Below are positions 43,700 to 55,400 of a stretch of 64,000 nt of DNA, in pieces (the stretch's first letter is position 1; each line of letters opens with the position of its first letter). The position numbers and the translations under genes were made by a program. The notes beneath the pieces are model-generated. The model searched no databases. It saw only the letters and a list, made by a program, of their open reading frames with translations, and was not told where the DNA came from. The DNA is from Zygnema cylindricum (taxonomy: Eukaryota; Streptophyta; Zygnematophyceae; Zygnematales; Zygnemataceae): positions 62,001 through 126,000 of the forward strand of contig JBBHKE010002744.1 of NCBI GenBank assembly GCA_037447655.1. Reading direction: 5' to 3'.

Positions 43700-45090
43700 T
43701 ATCATCTTAGACCGACGTAGACATAAGATTCTTGTTTAACTCTGGGATAAAAAAAACATCACAGAAAGTGACTATGGAGGCCTTTCCATCAGCAAAGACT
43801 CTCAGATCCACAGATCCCACTAAATTAGTGGTTACTATTTTCCCATCCCCATACTCTATCTCTACAATACGGATCTTTCTCATTTTGGTAAACAATGGTT
43901 TTTCTCTACACATATGCATAGAGGCTCTTAAATCAATAATCCATCATTCTTCAAAAACTTTTCTTACTCCACCGAAAGCACACTTTTGCCTCCTTGGAAT
44001 CTCCGGCTCACCTTTCACCTCTGGCTCCTCGTTGAGGAGTTCTCCATCGTCTTCATAGGAATCCTCTCCGATGACTATTTTGCCACAAATGCCTTCTTTT
44101 TCTTTGCGTCTAGTTTTCCGACTTGTTGCTTCTTCAATCTCAGCTCTGTCAGTTTAGTACACTCTGCCATGTAATGTCCTGACTTCTTACAAAAGTGACA
44201 AAGCCCTTTCGGATGCCTCGATCTAGATCCTTCCGATTGATTTCCTCTTCCTCCTCCACCAAAGTTTCCGTAAGGTTTCTTGGAATCCTTATCTCCCCAA
44301 TTAGTTCTAGCAGCCAATGCCTGAACACTCTTTCCTCCTCTCCGAATCTCAATTGTGCTTTCCCGAAACCAAAATCATTCCCACAACGGAATTCCAAAGC
44401 CATTGATGATGTGGCAAGTCTTGAACCTTGTTAACAATGATTTCATAATCATCTGGGAGTTTCATCGAAAAAGTATTAACCTTCTTTTTCTCGGTCTCCC
44501 TTTTCCCTGCACTCTCCAACTCCATAAATAACCCGGCCAAGTCATTACAAAAATCTAACATCTTTCCCCATTTGTACACATATATCTGTACCTTCTAATC
44601 TGCCAGCTTCTGCTGCTAAATCATACCACTCTTGTAAATGTTGACAAGAGCCTCCCACAACTCGTCCACCTTGTCCACATAAAAATAAGGTGTAGCCACT
44701 GCCTGGGTGAGACGCCCGAGAATATAATGAGTTCCCACGGTATTGTTGAAATCTTAGATTTCACTATCATTAGCCTCGATCTTCTGAACATCTGCTACCG
44801 AAACCGATACAGTAGGCATCAATGTGAGTTTCTCCTTCCCTTTCTCCTTCCCTGTGTCCGACAAGATGCTTTCTCCAACATCCTCTACCACCTCTACCCC
44901 CGCAGATCCTCCTGTGAACCGAGATCCTCCAAACCCTGGTGGAACTCCCAATTTTGCGGAATGTCGACGCACACGACCACTCACAATGCCCCAAAGCCGT
45001 TTTTCAAACAATGCACCCCTCAACATGGTTTCCCAATAAATTAACCCTGTTCCATTGAAAATAGGCACCTTAGAGGGTGGGCCCATAACC
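43700..45090 (-). pseudogene. Gag and protease of copia E11
   Basis: Begins MGPPSKVPIFNGTGLIYWE at 45086 beside the primer site. KWGKMLDFCNDLAGLFMELESAG and KLPDDYEIIVNKV (44579-44349) follow, then RTNWGDKDS and a full CCHC knuckle LCHFCKKSGHYMAEC (44317-44075). The protease site is altered to IDLRASMHMC from DSGAS. MHMCREKPLFTKMRK and YGDGKIVTTNLVGSVDLRV are in frame 43919-43707. Several stops separate the pieces. Confidence 0.88.
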
Positions 45091-46176
45091 TTTAATTATG
45101 TGACCTTCATTGGTATACAGAATGTCCAGCTTATGTGAAGCCTTTTGGATAATATTTGCACTTTTGACTTTGGCATAGAATAATTCCCACCCTGGGACGC
45201 AAAAACTCTGACCGACTACACTCTTGTGTCGCTTGGACTACCTTGAGTTCGCAGCAAAAAGAATCACTAAAATTGCTCATCCGAGCATTAAGTTATGGCC
45301 GGCCAAAGATGGCCTTTAAATACTGAAACACTCTGAGAGAGAGGCGGCTACCTTGATTTTTCTTAAGTCCTAAGCTCCCTCTCTAAACCTACTTCTAGTG
45401 TACCCTAACCAATCAAATGACTGTAAGATAAAAGAAGGTACAAGTACTGCTGTACTTATTGTACGACCATAGTACGACATGACCGCTCTACTGACGCGTG
45501 TCAGTTCTTGAGCCGTAGTTGCTCCCTCCGTAATATTCGTCATCCAACCATATCGCGCCACGTGTCATCCGCCGACATTGGCTTGCAAACCGCCAAATGT
45601 CCACTCCGGAATTTTGGCTCCTCTGTGAGCCGTCGATCGCGAACGACATTTTATTCCGTCCGTTGAAAATTAAATGTCGTTTCGTATTGTACAGTATTTC
45701 GTGCGATACTGTACATTACTACGTTTGACGTTTTATTTTATTTCGTATGTCGTCGCGTCATGAATTAAATAATTATCACATACAATTTATGTAACGTTTC
45801 ATCAAGACTTGTTGGATAAATCTAACGGCTACGCCATACAACAATTATCGAAAGGATCAGGATCAAATCCTTCAGCCTGCAATCTTTTGCAGGGGCTTTA
45901 CCTTTTGCAGGGGCTTTGTCTTCTGCTTGTCTTCTTACCTTCCTATGCTTGTTTTTTTACCTTCCTATCTGCCTGCCAGCTTACCTTCCTATCTGCTTAA
46001 GACAGCCATGGCTGACTTACCTTCCTATCTGCTTAAGACAGCCATGGCTGACTTACCTTGCTATCTGCTTAAGACAGCCATGGCTGACTCTTAGTTGTCA
46101 GTGACTACGACAAGGATGAAAGCTATAGAGCAACCATAGACCAAAATGATAAAATATAAAATACAATTTTTCAACA
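45091..46176 (-). repeat. 5' LTR of E11
   Basis: 1086 bases, TGTTGAAAAATTG start (element sense) at 46176. Longer than its partner LTR because of 36-base tandem repeats (45981-46088) and nearby duplicated CTTTTGCAGGGGCTTT words. Confidence 0.87.
45981..46088 (+). repeat. Three tandem 36-base repeats in the E11 5' LTR
   Basis: Units at 45981-46016, 46017-46052 and 46053-46088. They begin TTACCTTCCTATCTGC and end GCCATGGCTGAC. The third differs by one base (CCTTGCT). The 3' LTR has a single related unit, so the array grew after insertion or during reverse transcription. Confidence 0.93.
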
Positions 46177-46181
46177 ATGGA

Positions 46182-47505
46182 AATCCAACAAATGGATATC
46201 AAAACCCCCTTCTTACACAAATATTTGGAATAAGAAATTTATATGAGGCTGCCACAAGTATTCGTTGAAAGTGGGGAAGAAAGCAAGGTATGCAAATTGA
46301 TAAAATCACTTTATAGGCTAAAGCATGCTCCTTGGCAATGGAATATGAAACTGGACAAATTTTTGACCTGTTTGGGGATTATCATAATTAGTTCACATCA
46401 TTCTATATATTTGTTTGAGGATGAGAATCAAATGATATTTATTCCTATTTATGTGGATGATTTATTAGTCTTAAGCAAGTCATTAGTTAAAATTAACAAA
46501 CTGATATAGGATCTTAGAAGTCATTTTGAAATAAAAGACCTCCGCAAGGCATAATATATTTTGTGAATTTTGATTGAGAACGATAGAGGGAATATAATAA
46601 TCAGACTTACTCAGAAAGCAGCTATTAGAAATATGCTAGAAAAAACTCGCATGCATAAAGCAAATGGATACACTACTCCAGTGGATCTAAAGAAAGATGG
46701 ATAAAGCAAATGGATGCACTACTCCCATGGTTCTGAAAAAAGTCTTTGAGGGGAGTGAAGAGGGAGGAATATTGATTATTAATGATGAGATGGATGAGGA
46801 ATAATTTTTTTTTATGGAAAACATCCCTTATGGGCAGATTGTAAGCAATTTAATCTACTTTATGAATTGTACCCAACCAGATATAGCTAAAGCTGTAGGT
46901 GTTCTCAGCAAATTCTTAGTGTACCCAAAAAGAGATAATGGGAGGCGGCTAAAAGAGTAATGAGATATCTAGTGGTGACAAGGGAATTGTGGTTGTATTT
47001 GGGAGGGGAGCACACTGATATGACTAGTTGGAGTGATGCGAATGAGCGAGATGTGCCTTTAAAGTGGGGTACGACTAGATATGTGTTGGATGTTCGATTT
47101 GGTGGATACTGTTGGAGTTGCAAGCAACAAAAAGTAGTTGCTGAGTGCACTATAGAGGCTGAGTACATGGCTTCCAATGTTGCCGCCAAAGAATTAATGT
47201 TGGTGAATTCTTTTCTTAAAGAACTTACATTGATGAAGTTTGGCACTCAAAATGTTTTTTTGTGACGATCAAGCTGCTATCTCTATTGCGGATAATCAAA
47301 AACATCACTTCTAAGCTATGCACATGGATATTAGACTAAGCGTTAGCAGAGAGCAGGTTGAACATAAAATCATTTAAACTTGATTATAAATCTGATAGAG
47401 AAATGATTGCAGACATGATGACAAAACGAATGCCTACTCCTAAGCTAATCTTTTGGAGAGAAAATTATGAATTAAAATTTAAAAGTAAATATGAATTAAA
47501 AGGAG
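46182..47505 (+). pseudogene. Copia E10 RT and RNase H, right of E11
   Basis: Reads MEIQQMDIKTPFLH, RLPQVFVESGEESKVCKLIKSLYRLKHAPWQWNMKL and IPIYVDDLLVLSKSLVKI (YVDD intact), then breaks. A short duplicated stretch (GCATAAAGCAAATGGATACACTAC and a near copy about 50 bases on) lies near 46650-46730. The RNase H words SNLIYFMNCTQPDIAKAVGVLS, WSDANERD and ISIADNQKHHF are recognisable across frames with many stops. Older than E11, which sits inside it. Confidence 0.87.
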
Positions 47506-48422
47506 TGGTGAAAAAGGTAGTTTGATCGTCAGATCGGAATCAGGATCAGAGATCGGATCGAGAGAGAGAGAGAGAGAGTAAAAGAGCAAGAAACCACGGT
47601 TGCCTACTTTGGTCAGAAGATGATATAATGAAATAGAGGACACTTTACCATAAGGTTTGGACTAAAACGGATTTGATACCGCGTCTTTAATAGTCAAGAG
47701 TAGCCTGCCGCCCTATTTTTTAAGTTGTTGTAGAATCGATACACATATTGTGTTTGATAATGTAATAAATAGTTACGCGGCGGCTGATTCATTTAACGGA
47801 ACAAATAGACAAAGATGCCCCTGTGAAGCGACGACATGTGACATTATGCACGGACGTGAATCGGAACTATGTAAATATATTCGGTCAGACTGTTGTCGTT
47901 GCAACCACCCACTCGAATTGATCTTTTGGCAGATTTCGGAGATAACGTCACGAAATGCCACGTTGCATCACATAATTTGACACCGGATTAGATGGTAGGA
48001 ATAACCATGTCTCTCGTTGCGTCACTTGGAAGGCCATGTTGTACAATGGTCGCACAAGAAGTACATGTACCACTAAACCTTGTTGTACTATATAGTCTTC
48101 CTATTGGTCTAGGGTTTAGTAGTAGGAAGTTGTGAGTAGGCAGACAAAGACTTAGTGAAAATTAGCCGCCTCTCTCTAAGAGTGCTTGTATGTATAAAGG
48201 ACATATTTGACCATGAATAACTTATTGCTCAGGTGATCAAATTCAGTGATCCTTTTTGTGTTTGACTCAAGAGAGTCGGGCCCTCATAGGGTTGAGGGTG
48301 GTCATAATATTTGTGTGCCGGGGTGGCACTTATTCAGTGGGAAAGTGGAAAGGGAAAATATTATTCTATAAGCTTTATATAGGTTGCATATTCTGTGGGC
48401 TATTGGAAGCCAAAGAATTTCA
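47506..48422 (+). repeat. 3' LTR of E10
   Basis: 917 bases, TGGTGAAAAAGG to AAAGAATTTCA. A GA microsatellite (47560-47578) lies near the start. TATA-type TGTATGTATAAAGG near 48190-48198; hairpin GACTC-AAGA-GAGTC at 48263-48276. It is the right border of the retrotransposon nest. Confidence 0.8.
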
Positions 48423-49824
48423 CGTAGGATGTACGAAAATTTGTCGTTTTGTGTTTTTTCAACCTCTTGTCACGTCATTTCCAAACTTATCATAAACCCC
48501 ATCGGTTTTAAACAAAGTAGAACCGTTTACACAAATTGGAAAACATATTCACACGTGTGAAAAGTTTTCAAAAGTCTTTGACGACTGAATAAAGAATATG
48601 GTTGTTCGTTTTTGTCCGCATGCACCTTGTACGATTTTTTTTTGAAGCGGTCTCGATGGTGCAGTGTCATTTCGCGTAAAGGTGTAAAATCTGCTAAGGT
48701 GAATGTACTGCGAAGTCATGGCGGCCGGATAGGAATGGTTTACGCAAAGGCATGTTGTTTAGCCACCGCTGCAAGGTTATACGTCTACGATGTCATACAA
48801 TGACATGCGACAAACCAAATCTATTCAAAAATTACGATATGTCTTGCGACGCTTGAAAAAGTTTCGATAATGACAATGCGGCAATATATATTCTACATGT
48901 TGACAACCGGCACGGGCATTGTCGACGTATACAATCGTCACAAAATTAAGTAATAATTTTGAGTAAACACATAGAGAGACTTGAAATCCGGGTCCGCCGG
49001 ATCCGCTCTAAAAACAAAGTTCGTTAATTATAAGTACATGGGGCTGTATCCTTAGTGTCTTAAATTCAAACATAAGTCTGAGCGGCGTGGTTGATTCAAG
49101 ACCGTCGCTGAATTGCAATTTAGTGTATTACGAGGTGGCGCACTCAATTTCCCGTGTTGACCCCATTATCTCACACTTATTATGTACGACTGTACCAAAT
49201 AATGAGCAATTTTAGTACAAATGGACACATTTCATACATCTCACTAATAACAATTGAAGTTATGGTAATTAACGTTAACTAAATAGTACCGAATTAACTT
49301 AAAAAAATAGAACAGCTAACTCTATTTTAAGTTCGACGGTCAAAATTTTGGGGCGCCGAATTAGCAATATTAACGCTAACGGTGTAGGTGTACGACATGT
49401 ATAAGTACGTACTAAAATGTATAAGTACGTATTAAAATTGCTCGTTATTTCATGTAGACGTGCAGAAAAAGTGGCAGATGAAGGCCCTCGAGACGGAAAA
49501 GTGAGTGGCGTTGTCACAGGAAAGCGCACTCAATCAAATTATTATAGTAATAAAGACGAGGAAAAACGGCGAGAACGTGTTCTCACAATTCAAGCTCGAA
49601 TATGTGAACATAGATTATCGCGGCTACAATATGGGAATGTGTATCCAGATTACTATTAGGTGTATAAATTAGCGTTAATTTTTGTTTGCGTTAGGCCCTT
49701 GAATTGAAACCTTGAAACAGAGTTAATATCACTAATTGTTTATTTACACTAACTATTTATTAACTCTAATGGCTAATTCACGGTGCACACTATTTAAAAT
49801 TTTCCCAACTTAGTGTAATTGACA
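48423..49824. other. Lower-copy intergenic sequence, no gene seen
   Basis: Only short open frames (up to 80 codons) without recognisable content. AT-rich, several imperfect TTAACGTTAACT-like words near 49260-49290. Confidence 0.5.
49321..49369 (+). repeat. Diverged direct repeat, copy 1 (copy 2 at 50354-50400)
   Basis: Both copies run TCTATTT, TTCGA, GGNCAAAATTT and GGCGCCGAATTAG in the same order over about 48 bases. The two copies flank the MITE at about 500 and 50 bases, so the MITE lies between members of an older repeat. Confidence 0.6.
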
Positions 49825-50310
49825 CTAATTCGTAGTGTTGTGTATCGGCAATGTTTTGCCGATAATCGATATGTACATTTTTTTGGCTTGCCGATAACCG
49901 ATGTATTGGCACAATGTATCGACACTGGTGTTATCGCCGATAAAAAACCGATAATCTCGGATCTTATCGCGATAACACCGGTACCGATAATTATTTGCGA
50001 TAATTGTACGGTTTGCACAGTACAATTGGACGGTTTATTCTGTCGTAGTGAACCCCCTCTATGTTGTTACATAGTGTTCGGAACAGATTTTTACACGTGG
50101 CATGCCAAGCTATATACGGTGAAAAATATAATAGAGTATACTATAAAGTACTATTATATAGCGTACTATATTTTTTCCACTTATCGCAGATAAGGAATTT
50201 GTTGGTCTCGGAGCGATATATCGGAATCCTTGACCGTTCGATAACCGATAACTATCGGTATTGGTGTTATCGTGAGAAATTTCTTTCTGATACTCAGCAC
50301 TACTAATTAG
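49825..50310. mobile_element. hAT-type MITE with 8-bp target duplication
   Basis: The element is 49833-50302 (470 bases). Ends are TAGTGTTGTGTATC on the left and, read inward on the minus strand, TAGTGCTGAGTATC on the right (12 of 14 match). Flanks are CTAATTCG (49825-49832) and CTAATTAG (50303-50310), 7 of 8. Subterminal regions are packed with CGATAA and TTATCG words in both directions, as in hAT elements whose transposase binds repeated subterminal motifs. No coding capacity. Confidence 0.8.
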
Positions 50311-52437
50311 ACCGAAACTACATTAACGTAAAGGGAAAATTAAAATTATTAAGTCTATTTAGATTCGAGGGACAAAATTTAAAGGCGCCGAATTAGTGAT
50401 GTATGTTAACTACGGTGGAGTGTTGTTGGCTTGAGCTCATGAAACCCAATATAACGTTAATAACACTAGAAGTTTCTATAAACTAATAATTTATTTACGA
50501 TAATAAGGATTCACAATGTACTTTGCTTTTCGGGGAACACTAAAGACTTGCATGACAAGATCGTACGACTTTCTCTCTTTAAACAATAACAAGGAAATAT
50601 CAGATTTTGATAAACATAGGAGGCACAAAAGTTTTGACGAAATTTAAGAAATATCTTTTTTCACAACTAATTGTATTTATTTTCATCGTCGACTTAAACT
50701 TCTTGGTTGAGTAAAACTAGACTCTTGTTTTCTTTATGAACCATTTATCCAACCACAAATAAACACAATGTTGAAAGTGCTTTTGCCATATGCGCCCATG
50801 TAAAAGTGAAAAATGCACGTTGAAGGAACAATGTCATACAATTTCAATCATGAAAAACTACGATGGCAAACCATCCGAGTACACTAGTGGAGTAAAAGGC
50901 AAAAAAAGCACAAAAATGTAACATGAGATTAAGAAAATTATGGGAAGCTAAACTACAAGTAAAAGGGAAAACAAATAAATCTACCAAACAAATCAAATAT
51001 ATGATAGTCCAACCACAGTCCTCAACCACCACCATAAATACTTTGATTAAACAGTGGTCCGTGACCAAATTGAGAGACAAATGTGGAGGCAATAAGACAC
51101 CAACTCCCCTAGTTGACAACATGCTATACGTGCCATAGGTACTAAACTCATCCCTCCTATAGAGCCAAGAAGGTTGCCTAAATGGCATAGAGTTAGTTGT
51201 ATGCCCAAACTTGCGATCAAAAGCCCCTCGACTCAACAAAGTGTGGAGGATGCCTATGAAGATATCATCCGAGGCAGAATGAGATGAGACAACAGTTGAG
51301 GAAAAGTGAGGGTAAGGTATGAGAGGCGGTGGGGGGAACACCTTGTCAAAAAAGCAAAAATCTCCCGAGAATCAATAAGAGTAAGGAGGTCGTCTACGTG
51401 GAACAAATTTGTCTTGAGGAGCATTCAGAAACTATTAAGAAACTGGGTCACAAGAGTACTCGAACCATATGGACAACCTAACACAGGAACGCCATCAGAC
51501 GAAGTAAGGATCTAAAAACCATGGCGAGGAGTGAAATGAAGATGAATATAAAAAAAATCAAACAACAAACTTGGACTCTTAAACAAAAAGGTTAACCCTC
51601 CACCAAACAATTTTTGAAAAAAATCATAGATCAACATAACACGGCTTCATAGGACCAATAGTATGGGTGTTGTTCGCCACTGAAGAGAAAAGGCAGGAAG
51701 GGAAAACGGAAGCGAGAGCGAGTAAGACACGGTAACAAGCAAGGGCAAATAAAGGCCCATCAACAGGGCTCTAACAAGTGCCAGTTGCATGAGAAAACCA
51801 AATGCGCATTGGTTACCAAAATTTTGTAACTGTATACAAATGTTTACCATCGAAACTAACCAAAATACATACGAAACGAAGTTTGTTTTGTGGTGCTTTA
51901 TTTTCAACTTATCAACTCCAAATCTTTAAGGAAGAAACATCATTATGTCTCTAGACTGACGTGGGACAATTTCAAATATGTTACTGATATATCCTCGAGT
52001 AGTGCTCTTGAATGCACAACGAGTGTGCCAAATGTCAAAACCGTTCAACTAACCGTGATGGATGTGAAACAAATATCAGATGAGACAAAGTAGAAGTGTT
52101 CACAAAAAGCAAAACCACAGTTTTGAATACCCACCGAAGAAAATGAATGAAAAAACTCATAATTATGCAACTTTTTTTTCTTTTGGATTTGGCGAAGATG
52201 AGATAACAAGTTAACCATGACTAGTAATTCGTCTCACAAGTAAACCGAAAGAAAAAAAACGATTACTTCAATGAACGCTTCCTAAAGTAACATGTTATAA
52301 TGGCCCTCTACTAAATCCTGTGATTGTACCACCACTAAACTCAAAAAGAATTTGACGAAAAAAGAATAATTTGACCGGCATTGACTTTTTCTATGTTTGC
52401 CTGGATAATACAAAATGTAGGTGCAAAAAATCTTGTT
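50311..52437. other. Intergenic sequence, no confident gene
   Basis: The longest frame is 165 codons on the minus strand (51341-50844), hydrophobic at the end (CFHS-type and FAFYSTSVL words) and not recognised. The minus-strand stretch 51530-51350 also reads GVPVLGCPYGSSTLVTQFLN and HVDDLLTLIDSREI, which has the feel of an old RT-like or host coding relic but falls short of an assignment. Confidence 0.4.
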
Positions 52438-55400
52438 TTAGCCTGAAATTCCGTTGGCATTTGAAAAATTACAATTCTTGACTTCTGACGAAAAAGTCGG
52501 ACCGGACAAAGTCGAGGTTGATCTACGAGAAAGCCACCTCGGTCGCCAAGTTTGCCCCCAAAGACTGGTCAATTGAACCAAAAGTATCCCTTTCTTTTCA
52601 TAAATCGCATCCTTTACCTCGAAGTTTGGTTCATTCGAAGCCTTACCTGATGTCCAAGGATCCACTGACCCTTGTTCTTCTACCTCACTTTTGCCAATCT
52701 CTGGGATTTCCTCTCCCTCTCCCGAAAAAAACAGCCTCGACAAGAAAGGATCCTCAGTCCCCGGACCTGAATCCTCCCCATTCTCTCCCTCTCCTCTTCC
52801 GAGAAGAGAATCCAATTGCTCTCTCCACGACCAATATGGTACGTTCCAATATTGCAAAACAAATGTAGCCATCTCTCCCGCTGGTCCCTTCTCTCCTTTT
52901 TCATACAATTCCTTAATCCTATGGGCATAATGTCGAGCGTTACTTTTACAAAAAATCGCCTGTACTAATTTCACTACGTCTTTTACCTCTGAGTCGACAC
53001 CTGAAGCTTCCAATAATGCCAAATTTTTTCGTAGTCTCAAGGGATCTCCTTTAAGAGCCCATGGTGTTTGTTCTCTCTCTTCTACAGCGGAAAGTGCTCT
53101 CTCTGGTTGACCCACTTGGGCATTTGCCCACAAAAAGAGAGCAAAACAGGCATCATGTTCCGCGACCTGCCATGTTCTTGTACTTTCTTTGTAAAGTCGA
53201 ATAATTTCAAAATATCTGCAGACAAAAAATAAATGTAGTGATCAACCATTGTACCACCACTGCAAGAAAAATGAATAAGTGGGAAATCACACCGATACAG
53301 GATAATAACAGATTTGCAAGTTAAGGACAAAAACGGAAAAAAAAGGAAAAAAAAAGGAAAGAGAAAAGAAAAGCTATTGCGTCTTACTAAAAACTGAAAA
53401 TTGCCCTGATATTTAGATTCAACTCAACCTTCAAGGATGTCAGAACTCCATATCTAAGCAGTCCACTTTGGAGCACAACATAATGTGGTCGAAGGAAAGG
53501 ATTTCTTATAGTAAAGAGTTCAGAGAAACAATGAAATGAAAGGTGACAAAAGAAGGGAAAAAAAGGAAAAACAGGAAAAAAGGGGGGATGTATGGAGAGA
53601 GGGAGAGGAAGGAGAGAAGAGGGAGAGAAAAAGAGAATGTACCTGTTGGATTTTGCATATGCTGCCAAAACAGCAAATAGAGTTACTGGATCAACCACGA
53701 GGTCTCGGAACCACATTTCTGTGAGAAGCTCCTTTGCCACGTCAGCCTCCCCTCCCCAGGCCATGATGCGTGTGAGCTCCGCATAAGTTCTCGCGTCAGC
53801 GACATACCCGGGCTGCTGTTTTGCCCACTTGTAAATTTGTTCTGCCCTTTCGGAAAAACGTTGTGCCTGTATTTGACCCAACCAAGAAAAGTAAAAAGCA
53901 CGTATGATTTTTTCAAGCAAAATCGATTTTTTATTAGTCTTTCCAACTTGCAACCTTGTGCCTATAATTGACCAAACCAAAAGACATAAAACCTGCTTAA
54001 TTTTTGTCCGCTGGCTTGTTAAACAACCATTTGTCTGTAAAGTTGTAACCGAAAAAAGCGAAACCTTTTTTTTGTTGTTTCTAAGGGCTTTGCCCTGATG
54101 CGGTGAACTGCAAAAAGAGAGCTGCAACAGCTCAATGATTGCAATAGGTGCGGTGAATCAAGCAGACCAGTTGTTTTGATACGCATGTAGATTACAAGAT
54201 TCACAAAAATGGCCCGAGAAAATTCTTTCAAACCTTTTTCAACATCACAGATAGCGCATCTATTGTGCAGATTTAAGAGTTGGTGAGACGCGTAAAAATG
54301 AGTTAAAAAAAGTATTCTCAAATGTTTTTGTTCTTCCTGTATTTTTTCTCGTTTTGTGCTTCAGGCAACGCAACGAACTGTCATTCGCCAGGAACTTGTA
54401 CTGGTCATCCCATTGGGCATACTATCAGTCCATCGTGTTCTACGACCCGGCTTTTGTCCAAAAAGTACCCTGATGGGGCTAAGCCTTAATAGTTGGGTAC
54501 TTGTACAGCATAGTTGGTTGGAATCAAGGTGAAATTTGATTCCATATACTTCACCAAACAAGCCAGAAGTAAAACCAACACAACTTCTCCACCACCCCCT
54601 TATAAGCAAAATAAAAATAAACTCTTCCTATAAGATCAATAAATAGGAGGACTCTTTGATGAACAATCAATCGCTAAGCTTAAGTGAATAGACATATCGT
54701 CTTTCATGAACATGATGTAAAAATGGAGCAAAAATAAACTTTAACGGCTTCGACGACCATGTAATTTTTTTGCTGATTCAAAGACATTTGTCTGCATGAG
54801 CAATTGGAAACCACAAAGCTCCATTTGTCACTTCAAATCTGTGAACAAAAGGTCCACATGGCTTTCAAACCTAAATCGTGGCGTTCTCACCTGAAGAATC
54901 CGATAAAGTGCTCCAAAGTCACTAGTGTCTCCTCCACCACCCATTGCTGAAGGGGCTTTAGCATGGAGTCCAAGCCCAGTGAAAGCAGTTTCTTCTGCTG
55001 CAACTCTTTCGCGTTCCCGTTCCACCTTCGTAGCCTCTATGCGAGCCAATTTGAGCATTCTGGTCGACCATGTAGGACCAGGTAACACCTACAACCCAAG
55101 TCACAAAAAATCATTACCACAAGCTGAGCAATTTTTTCAATGGCTAAAAAAGGTCTGGCTATTTACAGCTTCAAAACAAAACCACTTCATGCAGATGCAC
55201 GGATACACAATAGACATACTCAAACACACAGACACATATACTACAAATACTAAGCAAAATACACAAACACATATGCACATGTAATATATGCGTGTACACA
55301 TACGCACATATACACATACATTGAAAACACACGCTCATCAAGTGCATAGATACACGCCAACTCAGACTCCTAATTAACCAACAATACCTTGTTCCTGCCC

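Larger units (their letters stand above)
39764..46176 (-). mobile_element. Complete copia element E11, minus strand, target duplication ATGGA
   Basis: Flanked by ATGGA at 39759-39763 and ATGGA at 46177-46181. 5' LTR 45091-46176, 3' LTR 39764-40712. The primer site AGGTTATGGGCCCACC, gag, protease, integrase, RT, RNase H and a polypurine tract AAAAAAAAGGGAG are all present in copia order. At 6.4 kb it is the most complete pol-encoding element here, and the best representative of the partner that could copy the gag-only elements. Confidence 0.93.

Noticed and set aside
53330-53640. Short plus-strand frames rich in Glu, Lys and Arg
   Set aside because: Low-complexity purine-rich sequence in the third intron of the PPR-like gene.
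55170-55345. CA-rich open frames with repeated Thr, His and Tyr
   Set aside because: Microsatellite-like sequence in the first intron of the PPR-like gene.
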